This document shows, in pieces, positions 37,172 through 46,265 of a stretch of DNA of 64,000 bases. A program made the position numbers and the translations under genes. The notes beneath the pieces are model-generated. The model was given only the letters and a program-made list of their open reading frames with translations. It had not been told where the DNA came from and ran no database searches. The stretch is from contig NZ_CP012154.1 in NCBI RefSeq assembly GCF_001187785.1, forward strand, positions 614,501-678,500. Direction: 5' to 3'. The DNA comes from Wenzhouxiangella marina. GTDB taxonomy: Bacteria > Pseudomonadota > Gammaproteobacteria > Xanthomonadales > Wenzhouxiangellaceae. The first letter of the stretch is position 1. Each line of letters begins with the position of its first letter.

Positions 37172-38062
37172 CTAACCCTCGAAGACCAGACGGACCCAGC
37201 CATCCCGTACCGCGATCGTCGGCTCGCCGAGTCGGGAGCGATAGGCGGCGGCCACGTCTTCGGCCTGGGTTTCCAGAATGCCGGAGAGGACCAGGCGGCC
37301 GCCCGGTGCCAGGCAGTCGCAGATCCGGTCGGATAGCTCGATCAGGGGACCGGCGAGGATATTGGCCAGCACGAGGCGGCAGGGCTCGGGCTGGAAATCG
37401 GCGGGGAGCAGAGCCTCGATGGCATCGGCCACGCCGTTGCGCTGGGCGTTGTCGCGGGTGGCTTCGATGGCCTGAGGGTCGTGGTCGACGCCGATCACGC
37501 GCTCGGCCCCCTGCAGGGCGGCGGCGATGGCGAGGATGCCGGAGCCGCAGCCGTAGTCGATCACGGTCTGGCCGCTCAGGTCCTGACCGTCGAGCCACTC
37601 CAGGCAGAGCGCGGTGGTGGGGTGCGTGCCGCTGCCGAAGGCGAGCCCTGGGTCGAGGCGGATCACGCGCGGCCAGGCGGGGTCGGGTTCGATGTGGTTG
37701 GGGCAGATCCACAGACCCGCTCCGAAGCGCATCGGCTGGTACTCATCCATCCAGGCGCGCACCCAGTCGCGGTCGGCCAGGCTGGCGGTCTGCAGGGCCG
37801 AGGCTTCGACCAGGACGCCGGCCGCGCTCAGCTCCGAGGCCAGGGTGTCGAGTGCGGGCGGATGGTCGAACAGGGCCTCGACCAGGACCTGGGGCCAGAG
37901 CAGGCGTTCGCCCGGGCCGGGCTCGTGGACCGGATGGTCCTCCGCATCGAGCAGGGTCACGGCCTGTGCCCCTTGTTCGAACAGGGCGTCTTCGGCCGCG
38001 TCGATCTGACTCGGTTCGAGGACCAGGCGAACGGTGTACCACTGAGTGTCGTTCTCGGACAT
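37172..38062 (-). CDS. prmA: Ribosomal protein L11 methyltransferase
   Basis: Trimethylates ribosomal protein L11. The 296-residue length, N-terminal substrate-recognition domain and catalytic motifs (DPGLAFGSGTHPTT, VIDYGCGSGILAIAAA, NILAGPL) are those of PrmA. It is the last gene of a bioA-rsmE-prmA unit, 25 bases after rsmE. The order rsmE-prmA groups two ribosome-modifying methyltransferases. Confidence 0.96.
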   Translation of the reverse strand: MSENDTQWYTVRLVLEPSQIDAAEDALFEQGAQAVTLLDAEDHPVHEPGPGERLLWPQVLVEALFDHPPALDTLASELSAAGVLVEASALQTASLADRDWVRAWMDEYQPMRFGAGLWICPNHIEPDPAWPRVIRLDPGLAFGSGTHPTTALCLEWLDGQDLSGQTVIDYGCGSGILAIAAALQGAERVIGVDHDPQAIEATRDNAQRNGVADAIEALLPADFQPEPCRLVLANILAGPLIELSDRICDCLAPGGRLVLSGILETQAEDVAAAYRSRLGEPTIAVRDGWVRLVFEG

Positions 38063-38087
38063 GGAAAGGGCTTCTCTATGATTCGTT

Positions 38088-38816
38088 CTACCAGTCCCCG
38101 AAGCGGGTCTGGAGCATGGCGATGGCAGCGGCGCCGGCGGTTTCGGTGCGGAGCACGCGCGGGCCGAGGCGCAAGCCCCGAAAACCCCGCCTGGACAGGG
38201 CGTCGCATTCCTGCTGGCTGAAGCCCCCCTCGGGGCCGATGGCGATCAGGATCGTGCGCCCGGATTCGATCTGGAGTTCGGCCGGGCGCAGATCGGCTTC
38301 CGGGTCGAGGTAGAGGCCGACCGCCTTGCCGGGCTCGAGCTGATCCAGCGGAATGGGCGAATGCACCTCGGGCACGCGTGCCCGCCCGCTCTGCTCGCAG
38401 GCGGCGACCACCACGCCCTGCCAGTGGGCGAGGCGCTTGGCTTCCCGACGCTCGTCCAGGCGCACCTCGCAGCGCTCGCTGAACACGGGCTGGATGGCGG
38501 TCACGCCCAGTTCGACGGCCTTCTGAATCGCCCAGTCCATCCGCTCACCACGAGCGATGGCCTGGGCCAGGACGATGTCCAGGGGGGATTCCACCGGCGG
38601 GCGGACGGCGCGATCGATCTCGATGCGGCAGCCGTTCTTGCCGATCAGTTCGACGATCCGGCCTTCGTACTCCTGTCCGTCGCCGTTGAACAGCACGACT
38701 TCATCGCCGAGCTGGCGGCGCAGGACGCGCAGCAGATGCTTCGCCGGCCCGCTGCCCAGTTCGAGGGCCTGGCCGGCGGCCATCGGTTGATCGTCGTACA
38801 GGCGAATGCGGCGCAT
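38088..38816 (-). CDS. rsmE: 16S rRNA (uracil1498-N3)-methyltransferase
   Basis: Methylates U1498 of 16S rRNA. This 242-residue SPOUT enzyme shows the N-terminal PUA-like part (HLLRVLRRQLGDEVVLFNGD) and the trefoil-knot SAM site ILIAIGPEGGFSQQE followed by LRLGPRVLRTETA. Its ATG shares one base with the bioA stop (TGATG), so translation is coupled. Confidence 0.96.
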   Translation of the reverse strand: MRRIRLYDDQPMAAGQALELGSGPAKHLLRVLRRQLGDEVVLFNGDGQEYEGRIVELIGKNGCRIEIDRAVRPPVESPLDIVLAQAIARGERMDWAIQKAVELGVTAIQPVFSERCEVRLDERREAKRLAHWQGVVVAACEQSGRARVPEVHSPIPLDQLEPGKAVGLYLDPEADLRPAELQIESGRTILIAIGPEGGFSQQECDALSRRGFRGLRLGPRVLRTETAGAAAIAMLQTRFGDW

Positions 38817-40159
38817 CAGTCGCGGGTCGCCTGGTGGATGCCCTCGATCGCGACCCGGGCGAGCTGGTCGATCTCCTCGTCATTGATCACGTAGGGCGGC
38901 ATGAAGTAGACGACGTTGCCCAGCGGGCGCAGCAGGGTCTCGTGTTCGAGGCCGTACCGGTAGACGCGGATGCCCCGGCGTTCCTCCCAGGGATAGGGCT
39001 GCCCGTCGGATCGTCCCATTTCCATGGCCAGGATCATGCCGTGCTGGCGGATCTCGTGGACGTTGGGGTGGTCTTCGAGTTCGGCAACGCGCTCGCGCAT
39101 GCGCTTCGACTTGAGCCGGTTGTCGGCGAGCACGTCGCTGGCCTCGAAGAGGTCCAGGGTGGCCAGGGCGGCGGTGCAGCACAGGGCATTGCCCGTGTAG
39201 CTGTGCGAATGCATGAAGGCCTTAAGTTGCTCGTAGTCGTGATAGAAGGCCTGGTAGATCGACTCGCGGGTCAGCACGGCCGACAGGGGCAGGAAGCCGC
39301 CGGTCAGGCCCTTGGACAGACACATGAAATCCGGTCGGATGCCTGCCTGCTCGCAGGCGAAAAGGGTGCCGGTGCGGCCGAAGCCGACGGCGATCTCGTC
39401 GGCGATCAGGTGCACGCCGTAGCGGTCGCAGGCCTGGCGCAGACGCTCCAGGTAGACCGGGTGGTACATGCGCATGCCACCGGCGCACTGGACCAGGGGC
39501 TCGACGATCACGGCGGCGATTTCCGAATGCCGTTCGGCCAGCAGCTTCTCCATGTCCCGGAAACGCTCGACGCTGAACTCGGCCCAGCTCTGGCCCGGTT
39601 CCCTCTCGAAGCAGTCGGGCGAGGGCACGACCAGGGGCTGGAGGAGCAGCGGCTTGTAGGTGTCGCGATACAGGCCGACATCGCCCACGGCCAGGGCGCC
39701 GAGGGTCTCGCCGTGGTAGCTGCCGGACAGGCAGACGAAGCGGGTCTTTTCCGCCTGGCCCTGATTCAGCCAGTAATGGAAGGACATCTTCAGGGCGATC
39801 TCGACGGCGGCGGATCCGGAGTCCGCGTAGAACACCCGCTCCAGGCCCGGCGGGGCGAGCTGGGTGAGGCGCTCGGCCAGCTCGATCGCCGGGGCATGGG
39901 AGAAGCCAGCGAGAATGACGTGTTCCAGTTCCCGCGCCTGTTCGGCGATGCGTGCGGCGACGTGCTCGTTGGCGTGACCGAACAGGTTGACCCACCAGGA
40001 TGAAATGGCGTCGAGGTAGCGATGCCCGTCGTAGTCTTCCAGCCAGACCCCCCTTCCGCGCCGGATGGGAATCATCGGCAGCCATTCGTGGTCTTTCATC
40101 TGGGAGCAGGGGTGCCAGAGCGCGGCCAGATCGCGCTCTCGCCAGTGCTGATTGCTCAT
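38816..40159 (-). CDS. bioA: Adenosylmethionine-8-amino-7-oxononanoate aminotransferase
   Basis: Biotin-pathway aminotransferase converting KAPA to DAPA with SAM as amino donor. The 447-residue length, the N-terminal HPCSQMKDHEWLPMIPI segment, SGSAAVEIALKM and the PLP lysine in CLSKGLTGGFLPLSA all fit BioA. The ATG at 40159 matches the family start (NQHWRERDLAALWHPC). It is divergent from gspG over 69 bases. Other bio genes are not in the window. Confidence 0.96.
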   Translation of the reverse strand: MSNQHWRERDLAALWHPCSQMKDHEWLPMIPIRRGRGVWLEDYDGHRYLDAISSWWVNLFGHANEHVAARIAEQARELEHVILAGFSHAPAIELAERLTQLAPPGLERVFYADSGSAAVEIALKMSFHYWLNQGQAEKTRFVCLSGSYHGETLGALAVGDVGLYRDTYKPLLLQPLVVPSPDCFEREPGQSWAEFSVERFRDMEKLLAERHSEIAAVIVEPLVQCAGGMRMYHPVYLERLRQACDRYGVHLIADEIAVGFGRTGTLFACEQAGIRPDFMCLSKGLTGGFLPLSAVLTRESIYQAFYHDYEQLKAFMHSHSYTGNALCCTAALATLDLFEASDVLADNRLKSKRMRERVAELEDHPNVHEIRQHGMILAMEMGRSDGQPYPWEERRGIRVYRYGLEHETLLRPLGNVVYFMPPYVINDEEIDQLARVAIEGIHQATRD

Positions 40160-40228
40160 CGCGTGTTCGCGCCGCCGGGTCGGCGTATCATTGCGGGGGT
40201 GGAATTCATCGCAACAAGGTAGCAGAGA

Positions 40229-40666
40229 ATGAGCGTTTTTCGCAGCCGCGCGGCGGCCGGTTTTTCCCTGATCGAGATTCTGGTCGTGGTGGTGATCATC
40301 GGCATTCTGGCTGCGGTCGTCGTGCCGCGAGTCATGGACGAGCCGGACCGGGCCCGCGTGACCAAGGCGCGCCAGGACGTGCAGGCCCTGGTCACGGCGC
40401 TGAACATGTACAAGCTCGACAACTATCACTACCCGTCGACCGAGCAGGGCCTGGACGCCCTGATTCGGCAGCCTGCGGGCCAGCCGGAGGCCGCCAACTG
40501 GAAGCCCGGCGGTTACATCGACCGCCTGCCGACCGATCCCTGGGGCCGTCCCTACCAGTACCTCAATCCCGGCCTGAAGGGTGAGATCGACGTCTGGTCC
40601 TTCGGCGCCAACGGCATGCCCGGGGGCGAAGGCACCAACGCCGAGATCGGCAACTGGGAGGGCTGA
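40229..40666 (+). CDS. gspG: Type II secretion major pseudopilin GspG
   Basis: Main subunit of the type II secretion pseudopilus. A 145-residue protein with the prepilin-peptidase site after Gly11 (AAAGFSLIEILVVVVIIGIL), Glu at mature position 5, and the GspG-specific DNYHYPSTEQGLDAL, LPTDPWGRPYQYLNPG and SFGANG. It opens an eight-gene overlapping operon (G-H-I-J-K-L-M-N). gspC, D, E and F are not here. Confidence 0.97.
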   Translation: MSVFRSRAAAGFSLIEILVVVVIIGILAAVVVPRVMDEPDRARVTKARQDVQALVTALNMYKLDNYHYPSTEQGLDALIRQPAGQPEAANWKPGGYIDRLPTDPWGRPYQYLNPGLKGEIDVWSFGANGMPGGEGTNAEIGNWEG

Positions 40667-40673
40667 GCCCTCG

Positions 40674-41180
40674 ATGCGGCGAGCGCGTGGCTTCACCCTG
40701 ATCGAGGTGCTGGTCGTGGTCGCGATCGCGGCCACCCTGACGGCCCTGGTCGTACTGCGCCTGGGGCAGTGGCGGAGCCCGGACGACCCCGAGTATCTGC
40801 TCGAACGCCTGGCGGCCCGCCTGAACCATCAATGCGAGCAGGCGATGTTCCAGGCGAGGCCCCGTGCCCTGCGCCTGAGCGCCGCAGGCTATGACGTCTG
40901 GCAGGGCACGGCCGAGGGCTGGCGACCCCTCCCGCCCGACGGCCCGAACCGGCCGCAGGCCTTCCCCGAGGGACTGGAGGTCGAACTCGAAATGAGTGGC
41001 TATCCGGTCGAGCTCGCCGAAGTCGAGTTCGACGAGCCAGCCGATATCCGTCCCCAGATCATCTGCCAGCCCCTGGGCGAGCTGACCCCGTTTCGGCTGA
41101 CCCTGTCCCGCGATCGTCTGCGCTGGCGCCTCGAAGGCCAGGCCAGCGGACGCTTGGACATCGAGTCACCGTCCGCATGA
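40674..41180 (+). CDS. gspH: Type II secretion minor pseudopilin GspH
   Basis: A 168-residue minor pseudopilin with the short basic leader and cleavage site MRRARG/FTLIEVLVVVAIAA. Its place after gspG, its size and the ensuing beta-rich region fit GspH. It joins the tip complex of the pseudopilus. It starts 8 bases after gspG and its end overlaps gspI by 4 bases. Confidence 0.9.
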   Translation: MRRARGFTLIEVLVVVAIAATLTALVVLRLGQWRSPDDPEYLLERLAARLNHQCEQAMFQARPRALRLSAAGYDVWQGTAEGWRPLPPDGPNRPQAFPEGLEVELEMSGYPVELAEVEFDEPADIRPQIICQPLGELTPFRLTLSRDRLRWRLEGQASGRLDIESPSA

Positions 41181-41542
41181 GGGGTCGACGGGCCAGAGGG
41201 TTCACGCTGCTGGAGGTGCTGGTCGCACTGCTGGTGGTCGCGATTGCCGTGGCGGCGCTGGCGCGCGTGGGCGCCCAGAGCCTGAGCACCCAGGGCGATG
41301 CCGAGGCCCGCACGATGGCGCTGTGGGTGGCGAGCAACGTGATCGCCGAGCTGCGCCTCGACCCGCCGGCGCCGGGCGAGCGGCGCCAGGGGCGAAGCCC
41401 GATGGGGCAGCAGGATTGGCACTGGGAGGCCCTGATCCAGCCGGCACCGGGCAACCAGATGCTGCGCGTCGACGTGGCCGTGTTCAACGAGCCGGGGGAT
41501 CCCGGCCCCGTGCTCTCTCACACGGGGTTCCTGCCGCTGTGA
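41177..41542 (+). CDS. gspI: Type II secretion minor pseudopilin GspI
   Basis: A 121-residue pseudopilin with RARG/FTLLEVLVALLVVAIAV and the GspI-like ALWVASNVIAELRL motif. Together with GspJ and GspK it forms the initiating tip of the pseudopilus. Its ATG overlaps the gspH stop (ATGA). Confidence 0.93.
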   Translation: MRGRRARGFTLLEVLVALLVVAIAVAALARVGAQSLSTQGDAEARTMALWVASNVIAELRLDPPAPGERRQGRSPMGQQDWHWEALIQPAPGNQMLRVDVAVFNEPGDPGPVLSHTGFLPL

Positions 41543-42123
41543 GACGGGCGGACGGGTACACCCTGGTCGAGGTGCTGGTGGCCGTGCTGGTCTTCTCGGT
41601 GCTGGCGGCCAGCGCCTACGTGGCCCTGGATGGCCTGAGTCGTTCGGCCATCGGCCAGCGCGAACACGCCGAGGCCCTCGCCGGTCTGCAGTTGGGCGTG
41701 GCGCGGCTGGAGTCGGACCTCCGCCAGCTCAGCCAGCGAGCCCGACGTAATGCCCTGGGTCAGATCGAGCCGGCCTTCAGTGGCTCCGCGCGTGGACTGA
41801 GCGGTGTTCGCGCCGGCTGGATCAATCCGACCGGCCTGCGCCGTAGCCATCTGCAGCGCTTTGCCTGGCAATTCGAGGGCGGTGAACTCGCCCGCCTGAG
41901 CTGGCCCGTGACCGATCCGACGGAGGCCCTGAGCCCGGCGATCGAAACCCTGGACCTGGATCTCGAGGCCGTGGAATGGCGCTATCGGGATTCGACCGGC
42001 GCCTGGCACGATCAATGGCCACCGCGCAGCGGCGGCGCCGGCCCGCTGCCCCTGGCCATCGAGGTCCTGATCGACCACGAACGCTTCGGTCGCATCCGGC
42101 GCCTGCTGGTGATTTCCTCGTGA
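41539..42123 (+). CDS. gspJ: Type II secretion minor pseudopilin GspJ
   Basis: A 194-residue pseudopilin beginning VRRADG/YTLVEVLVAVLVFSV. The GTG at 41539 is chosen because it overlaps the gspI stop (GTGA) and places the cleavage site six residues in; the long upstream in-frame extension overlaps gspI fully. The LARLESDLRQL-like segment GVARLESDLRQL is typical of GspJ. Confidence 0.92.
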   Translation: MRRADGYTLVEVLVAVLVFSVLAASAYVALDGLSRSAIGQREHAEALAGLQLGVARLESDLRQLSQRARRNALGQIEPAFSGSARGLSGVRAGWINPTGLRRSHLQRFAWQFEGGELARLSWPVTDPTEALSPAIETLDLDLEAVEWRYRDSTGAWHDQWPPRSGGAGPLPLAIEVLIDHERFGRIRRLLVISS

Positions 42124-43040
42124 TGGCCCTCCGTCGCCAGCGGGGCGCGGCCCTGCTGATCGCCCTGATTGCCGCCGCACTGGCCAGCGTGATCGCGTTG
42201 GGCCTGATCGAGCGCGGGCAGGGCACCCAGGCCCGCACCCAGGCCCTGCTGGACAATGAACGCGCCTATCAGTACGCCCTGGGCATGGAATTGCTGGCCA
42301 GGGATCTGATCGAGCAGGCCCTGTCCGATGGCGCCGATCCGGCCCTCCTCAACGGCGAATGGACCCCGCCCTTCGACGTGCCGGGTGGCTGGGTGCAGGG
42401 GCGCTTGTTCGACCAGCAGGCCCGCTTCAACCTCAACGCCCTGGTCCATCCGGACCCCGGCAGCAGCGCCCAGGCCCTGGCCGCCTTCGAACGCCTGCTC
42501 GAGCACGTCGGTCTCGATCCGGTCATTGCCCTCGAGCTGGCCGACTGGCTGGAGGGGGCGCCGATCGCCCGACCGGGCAGCGCCGGCAGCGGCGTCTATG
42601 CGGCCTTCCGGCCGCCCTATCGAGCGGCGGGCGTGCCGATGGCGCACCCGAGTGAACTGCGCTGGCTTCGTAGCGTCGACGCCCCAGCGGCCGAGCGCCT
42701 GGCCAGCCTGACCACGACTCTGCCGCCGACGGAGCAGCGGATCAATATCAACACGACCACGGCGCCGGTGCTGGCGGCCCTGGTGCCCGAGCTGAGTCTG
42801 GAAGAGGCCGAGCGCGTGCTCGCGGACGGGCCCTGGCGGGAACTTCGGGGGTTTCTCGGGCACCCGGTCATCCAGGCGCTGGCCACGCCGGGCCTGGAAG
42901 CCCGCCTGAGCGTCAGCAGCCGCTGGTACCTGGCTCAGGCGCGGGTCACTCTGGATGGGGTGGAGCGGGACTACTTCGGGCTGATCCAGCTCGGGGGATC
43001 GGGTTATGATTTCCGCTGGTTCAGCCAGGGTGTGCCCTGA
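42123..43040 (+). CDS. gspK: Type II secretion minor pseudopilin GspK
   Basis: A 305-residue large pseudopilin at the tip of the pseudopilus. The leader MALRRQRG/AALLIALIAAALAS lacks Glu at mature position 5, which is normal for GspK. The helical domain with INTTTAPVLAALVPELSLEEA is also typical. Its ATG shares one base with the gspJ stop (TGATG). Confidence 0.94.
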   Translation: MALRRQRGAALLIALIAAALASVIALGLIERGQGTQARTQALLDNERAYQYALGMELLARDLIEQALSDGADPALLNGEWTPPFDVPGGWVQGRLFDQQARFNLNALVHPDPGSSAQALAAFERLLEHVGLDPVIALELADWLEGAPIARPGSAGSGVYAAFRPPYRAAGVPMAHPSELRWLRSVDAPAAERLASLTTTLPPTEQRININTTTAPVLAALVPELSLEEAERVLADGPWRELRGFLGHPVIQALATPGLEARLSVSSRWYLAQARVTLDGVERDYFGLIQLGGSGYDFRWFSQGVP

Positions 43041-43042
43041 TC

Positions 43043-44209
43043 ATGGCGTCTTCGGCCAAGGAACAAGTACTGGTCCATGCGGCCGGAGACCGTTGGTCCT
43101 GGCGGGTGCTGGACCGTGCCGGCCGGGTCCGGTCCGAGGGCGCATCGGCGCCCGAACAGGCCGATTGGCCGAAGGATCTGCCGGTCCATGTGCTGGTCGA
43201 TGCGGCCCATTGCATCGGCCTGCGTCTCGACCTCCCGCCCATGAGCGCCGCGCGCCAGGCCAAGGCCCTGCGCTGGGCGGCGGAAGAGCATCTGGCCAGC
43301 TCCGCGGAGGACGAACACGTGGTGGCGGGCCCACGAGATGCCGAGCAGCGCCTGTGCTGCGTGGTCATCGGCCAGGCTCGCATGAGCGAGCTGATGGGTC
43401 GCTTCGAGCCGCTGGCGGTGGAACAGCTGGTGCCCGATGCACTCTGCCTGCCCTGGGCGCCCGGTCAGATCACTCTGGCGTCCTTCGGCGATCGGGTGCT
43501 GGCGCGCTGGGGTGACTGGGACTTCGGCAGCTTCGAGCCCGACCTGGTCGCTGATCTGTTGAGCACGCTCGACCCCGAGGCCACTCGAGTCTGGTACGGC
43601 GAGGCGCTCCCGGCCCTGGCCGACGATGCCGGCATCGAGCATCGTCCCGACGAGCCCCTGCAGGTGCTGGTCCAGGGCCTGAAGGCCGTGCCGATCAATC
43701 TCCTCAGCGGGCCCTTTGCCTCGGGCAGTGCGCGGGCCGCCCGCTCCTACTGGCGCTACGCGGCCGCCGCAGCCGTGGCCGCCATGGTGCTGGCCTTTGC
43801 CCATGCCGTGGTCGAGCTCGAACTGCTCGAGTCGCGCGCCGCCGAACTTGCCGGTGAGCTGGACGCGCAGTTCGCCGCGGCCTTCCCGGGCGTCACGCCC
43901 GCCGGCCGGCATCGCGAGCAGGCCGAGCGCCAGCTCTCGCGCCTGCGCTACGGCGAGGCGGCCGGTCTGCTCGATCTGATGAACCAGGCCGCTCCGGTGA
44001 TCGCCGGTCAGCCCGGTCTGGTGCTGGAGGCGATGAGTTTTCGCGAGGGTCGCCTGGAATTTCAGTTGCGCGCCCCCGATGTGGCCGGGCTCGAAGCCCT
44101 GGCGCGGCGTTTCCGTGACCTGGACCTGCGTGCCGAAGTGCAGTCGGCCAGCCTGGAGGCCGATGGTGCGAGCGGGCGCCTGTTGTTGACTTCGGCGGGT
44201 GGCGCATGA
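43043..44209 (+). CDS. gspL: Type II secretion inner-membrane platform protein GspL
   Basis: A 388-residue protein that links the GspE ATPase to the platform. An actin-like cytoplasmic domain (residues 1-230, with LDLPPMSAARQAKALRWAAE) is followed by one membrane helix (RYAAAAAVAAMVLAFAHAV) and a periplasmic ferredoxin-like domain. It starts 2 bases after gspK and overlaps gspM by 4 bases. Confidence 0.92.
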   Translation: MASSAKEQVLVHAAGDRWSWRVLDRAGRVRSEGASAPEQADWPKDLPVHVLVDAAHCIGLRLDLPPMSAARQAKALRWAAEEHLASSAEDEHVVAGPRDAEQRLCCVVIGQARMSELMGRFEPLAVEQLVPDALCLPWAPGQITLASFGDRVLARWGDWDFGSFEPDLVADLLSTLDPEATRVWYGEALPALADDAGIEHRPDEPLQVLVQGLKAVPINLLSGPFASGSARAARSYWRYAAAAAVAAMVLAFAHAVVELELLESRAAELAGELDAQFAAAFPGVTPAGRHREQAERQLSRLRYGEAAGLLDLMNQAAPVIAGQPGLVLEAMSFREGRLEFQLRAPDVAGLEALARRFRDLDLRAEVQSASLEADGASGRLLLTSAGGA

Positions 44210-44691
44210 GCGAGTGGTGGAATCGCCTGGCGATCCGGCAGCGGGTGCTGATGATTCTCGCCGCTCTGGTGGCCCTCGGTGCCTTGCTCTTCGTCGAGGT
44301 CTGGGAACCGCTGGTCGAGGCCCGCGAGATGGAGCGCGAACGGATCGCTCAGCAGCAGGCCCTGCTGGACTGGCTCGTGGCCGTCACCCCGGTGGCCCAG
44401 CAGCTGCGCGGTCAGAGCCAGGCCACCCGTCTCGATCCGGACCAGAGCCTGCTCGGCCTGGCCGATCGGACCGCCCGTGCGGCGGGCCTGGCCGGTGCGC
44501 TGACCCGCATCGAACCGGCCGGTGATGGTCAGGTCCGGGTCTGGCTGGACGGGGCCGATTTCGTCGCCATGATGAGCTGGCTGCAGCAGTTGTCGCGCCA
44601 GTACCCGATCGAGGTGCAGCAGCTCAGCGCCGATCGCGCCCGTGCCGACGGCCAGGTGAACGTCCGGGTGACCCTGTCGACGAATGCGTAA
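44206..44691 (+). CDS. gspM: Type II secretion inner-membrane platform protein GspM
   Basis: A 161-residue bitopic protein that partners GspL. A short cytoplasmic start, one membrane helix (VLMILAALVALGALLFV), a coiled coil and a C-terminal ferredoxin-like fold match GspM. Its ATG overlaps the gspL stop (ATGA). Confidence 0.9.
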   Translation: MSEWWNRLAIRQRVLMILAALVALGALLFVEVWEPLVEAREMERERIAQQQALLDWLVAVTPVAQQLRGQSQATRLDPDQSLLGLADRTARAAGLAGALTRIEPAGDGQVRVWLDGADFVAMMSWLQQLSRQYPIEVQQLSADRARADGQVNVRVTLSTNA

Positions 44692-45391
44692 GCTCCTGAT
44701 CCTGGCGCTGATCGCGCTGCCCGTATTGATTCTCTTGACCCTGCCGGCCTCCGTGGTCGTGCCGCGCTTCGATCCGCCTGCGGCCCTGGGCCAGTATTCG
44801 GGCACGATCTGGTCCGGATCGGCGCGCTGGCGTCAGGTCGGGCAGGTGCCGATGCGTCTGGAGTGGCGCTGGGCCGGCGGTCGCCAGTGGCGCTGGACTG
44901 CCTTCGACGCCGGCAGCCGACTCGAAGGACGCTGGTCGCCGGGCTCGGTGCTCAGTCTCGAGGACGTGAGGGGTCAGCTCGATGTGGCGCGCCTGGATCT
45001 GGCGCACTGGCTGCGCTTCAGCCGGCCGGAGGGATTTCTGGCCTTCGATCTGGACCGGGCGGAACTGGCCGAGGGCCAGGCGCCCCGGGTCGAAGGACGC
45101 TTGATCTGGGAGGAGGCCGCCCTGGTGGGGACCATCGAAGAGTCCCTGGGGCGGATCGAGCTGGTCTTCACTCCGCAGGACAACGAGCTGCTGGCCGAGT
45201 TGCGATCGCTCGAGCCGGCGGCGGTGAGCGTGCGTGGCCAGATTCGCTTCGACGCCGAGCGCTACGCGGTCGACCTCTGGTTGCGGGCGCGCCCGGATCG
45301 TCCGGATCTGGCCGCCCAGCTCGGAACCCTGGGAGAGCGCCAGACCGATGGTCAGGTGCGTCTGCAGCTGACCGGCGGGCTCGGTTGGTGA
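44684..45391 (+). CDS. gspN: Type II secretion protein GspN
   Basis: A 235-residue accessory protein with a membrane anchor at the N-terminus (LLILALIALPVLILLTLPASVV) and a beta-rich periplasmic part (GTIWSGSARWRQVG, LRLEWRW-like MRLEWRW). GspN is found in Xanthomonas-type and a few other type II systems. It overlaps gspM by 8 bases and ends the operon. Confidence 0.88.
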   Translation: MRKLLILALIALPVLILLTLPASVVVPRFDPPAALGQYSGTIWSGSARWRQVGQVPMRLEWRWAGGRQWRWTAFDAGSRLEGRWSPGSVLSLEDVRGQLDVARLDLAHWLRFSRPEGFLAFDLDRAELAEGQAPRVEGRLIWEEAALVGTIEESLGRIELVFTPQDNELLAELRSLEPAAVSVRGQIRFDAERYAVDLWLRARPDRPDLAAQLGTLGERQTDGQVRLQLTGGLGW

Positions 45392-45473
45392 GGGGCTGAG
45401 CGTCTGATCATGAGCGCGCCGCTGAACTTCGGCGGTGGCTGACCGATAATGCAGTTCCAATCCGTCGAAGCCG

Positions 45474-46265
45474 ATGACCATGAGTGATTCCAAGCCTTTC
45501 GATCTCGATCAGACCCTGGCCGTGGCTCGCCGGGCGGCGCAGGCCGCCGACCGGATCGCCCTGGCGTATTTCCGCGGCGAGCTGGAGGTCGAGCGCAAGG
45601 CCGATGCCAGCCCGGTGACCGAGGCCGATCGCGCCTGCGAGCGCGCCATCCGACAGATCCTGTTCGAGACCTACCCGGACCACGCCATCTACGGCGAGGA
45701 ATACGGTCGCGAAGGGTCGGGCCGCTACCTCTGGCTGGTCGACCCCATCGATGGGACGCGCAGCTTCATTCGGGGCCTGCCCTTCTGGTCCGTGCAGATC
45801 GCGCTGATGGTCGATTCGGAACTGGTGCTTGGCGTGTCCTCGGCGCCGGTGTTCGGCGAGACCGCCTGGGCCCTGCGCGGGCAGGGCGCCTGGATCGACG
45901 ATCGCCGGGTGCAGGTCCAGCCCTGCGGGGCACTGGAATCGGCCGATATCAGCTTCGGCAATCTGCGCAGCCTGGCCCGGAGCGAAGCCTGGTCCTGGGC
46001 CGGCGAACTGGTCAGCCGGGCCGCACGTTCGCGGGGCTACGGTGATTTCTATTCCTACCATCGCCTGGCCGACGGCGGGCAGGACGTGGTCATCGAGTCC
46101 GACGTCAACATCCTCGACATCGCGGCCCTGACCGTCATCGTCCGCGAGGCCGGTGCTCGTATCACCGACCTGGACGGGGCCGAGATCGGCCTGGAGACCA
46201 CTTCGGTCCTGGCGGCCTGTCCCGAGCTTCATCGGCAATTGCTATCCTCGCGCCATGGACAGTGA
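45474..46265 (+). CDS. Inositol-monophosphatase-family phosphatase, possibly histidinol-phosphatase
   Basis: A 263-residue Mg2+/Li+-sensitive phosphatase. Metal-binding motifs are in order: IYGEEYG, WLVDPIDGTRSFIRG, and late VIESDVNILDIAAL with the last Asp. The RGYGDFYSY segment near residue 185 resembles HisN-type histidinol-phosphatases (RGYGDF), so histidine synthesis is a reasonable alternative to a general inositol phosphatase. It overlaps nudE by 11 bases. Confidence 0.87.
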   Translation: MTMSDSKPFDLDQTLAVARRAAQAADRIALAYFRGELEVERKADASPVTEADRACERAIRQILFETYPDHAIYGEEYGREGSGRYLWLVDPIDGTRSFIRGLPFWSVQIALMVDSELVLGVSSAPVFGETAWALRGQGAWIDDRRVQVQPCGALESADISFGNLRSLARSEAWSWAGELVSRAARSRGYGDFYSYHRLADGGQDVVIESDVNILDIAALTVIVREAGARITDLDGAEIGLETTSVLAACPELHRQLLSSRHGQ

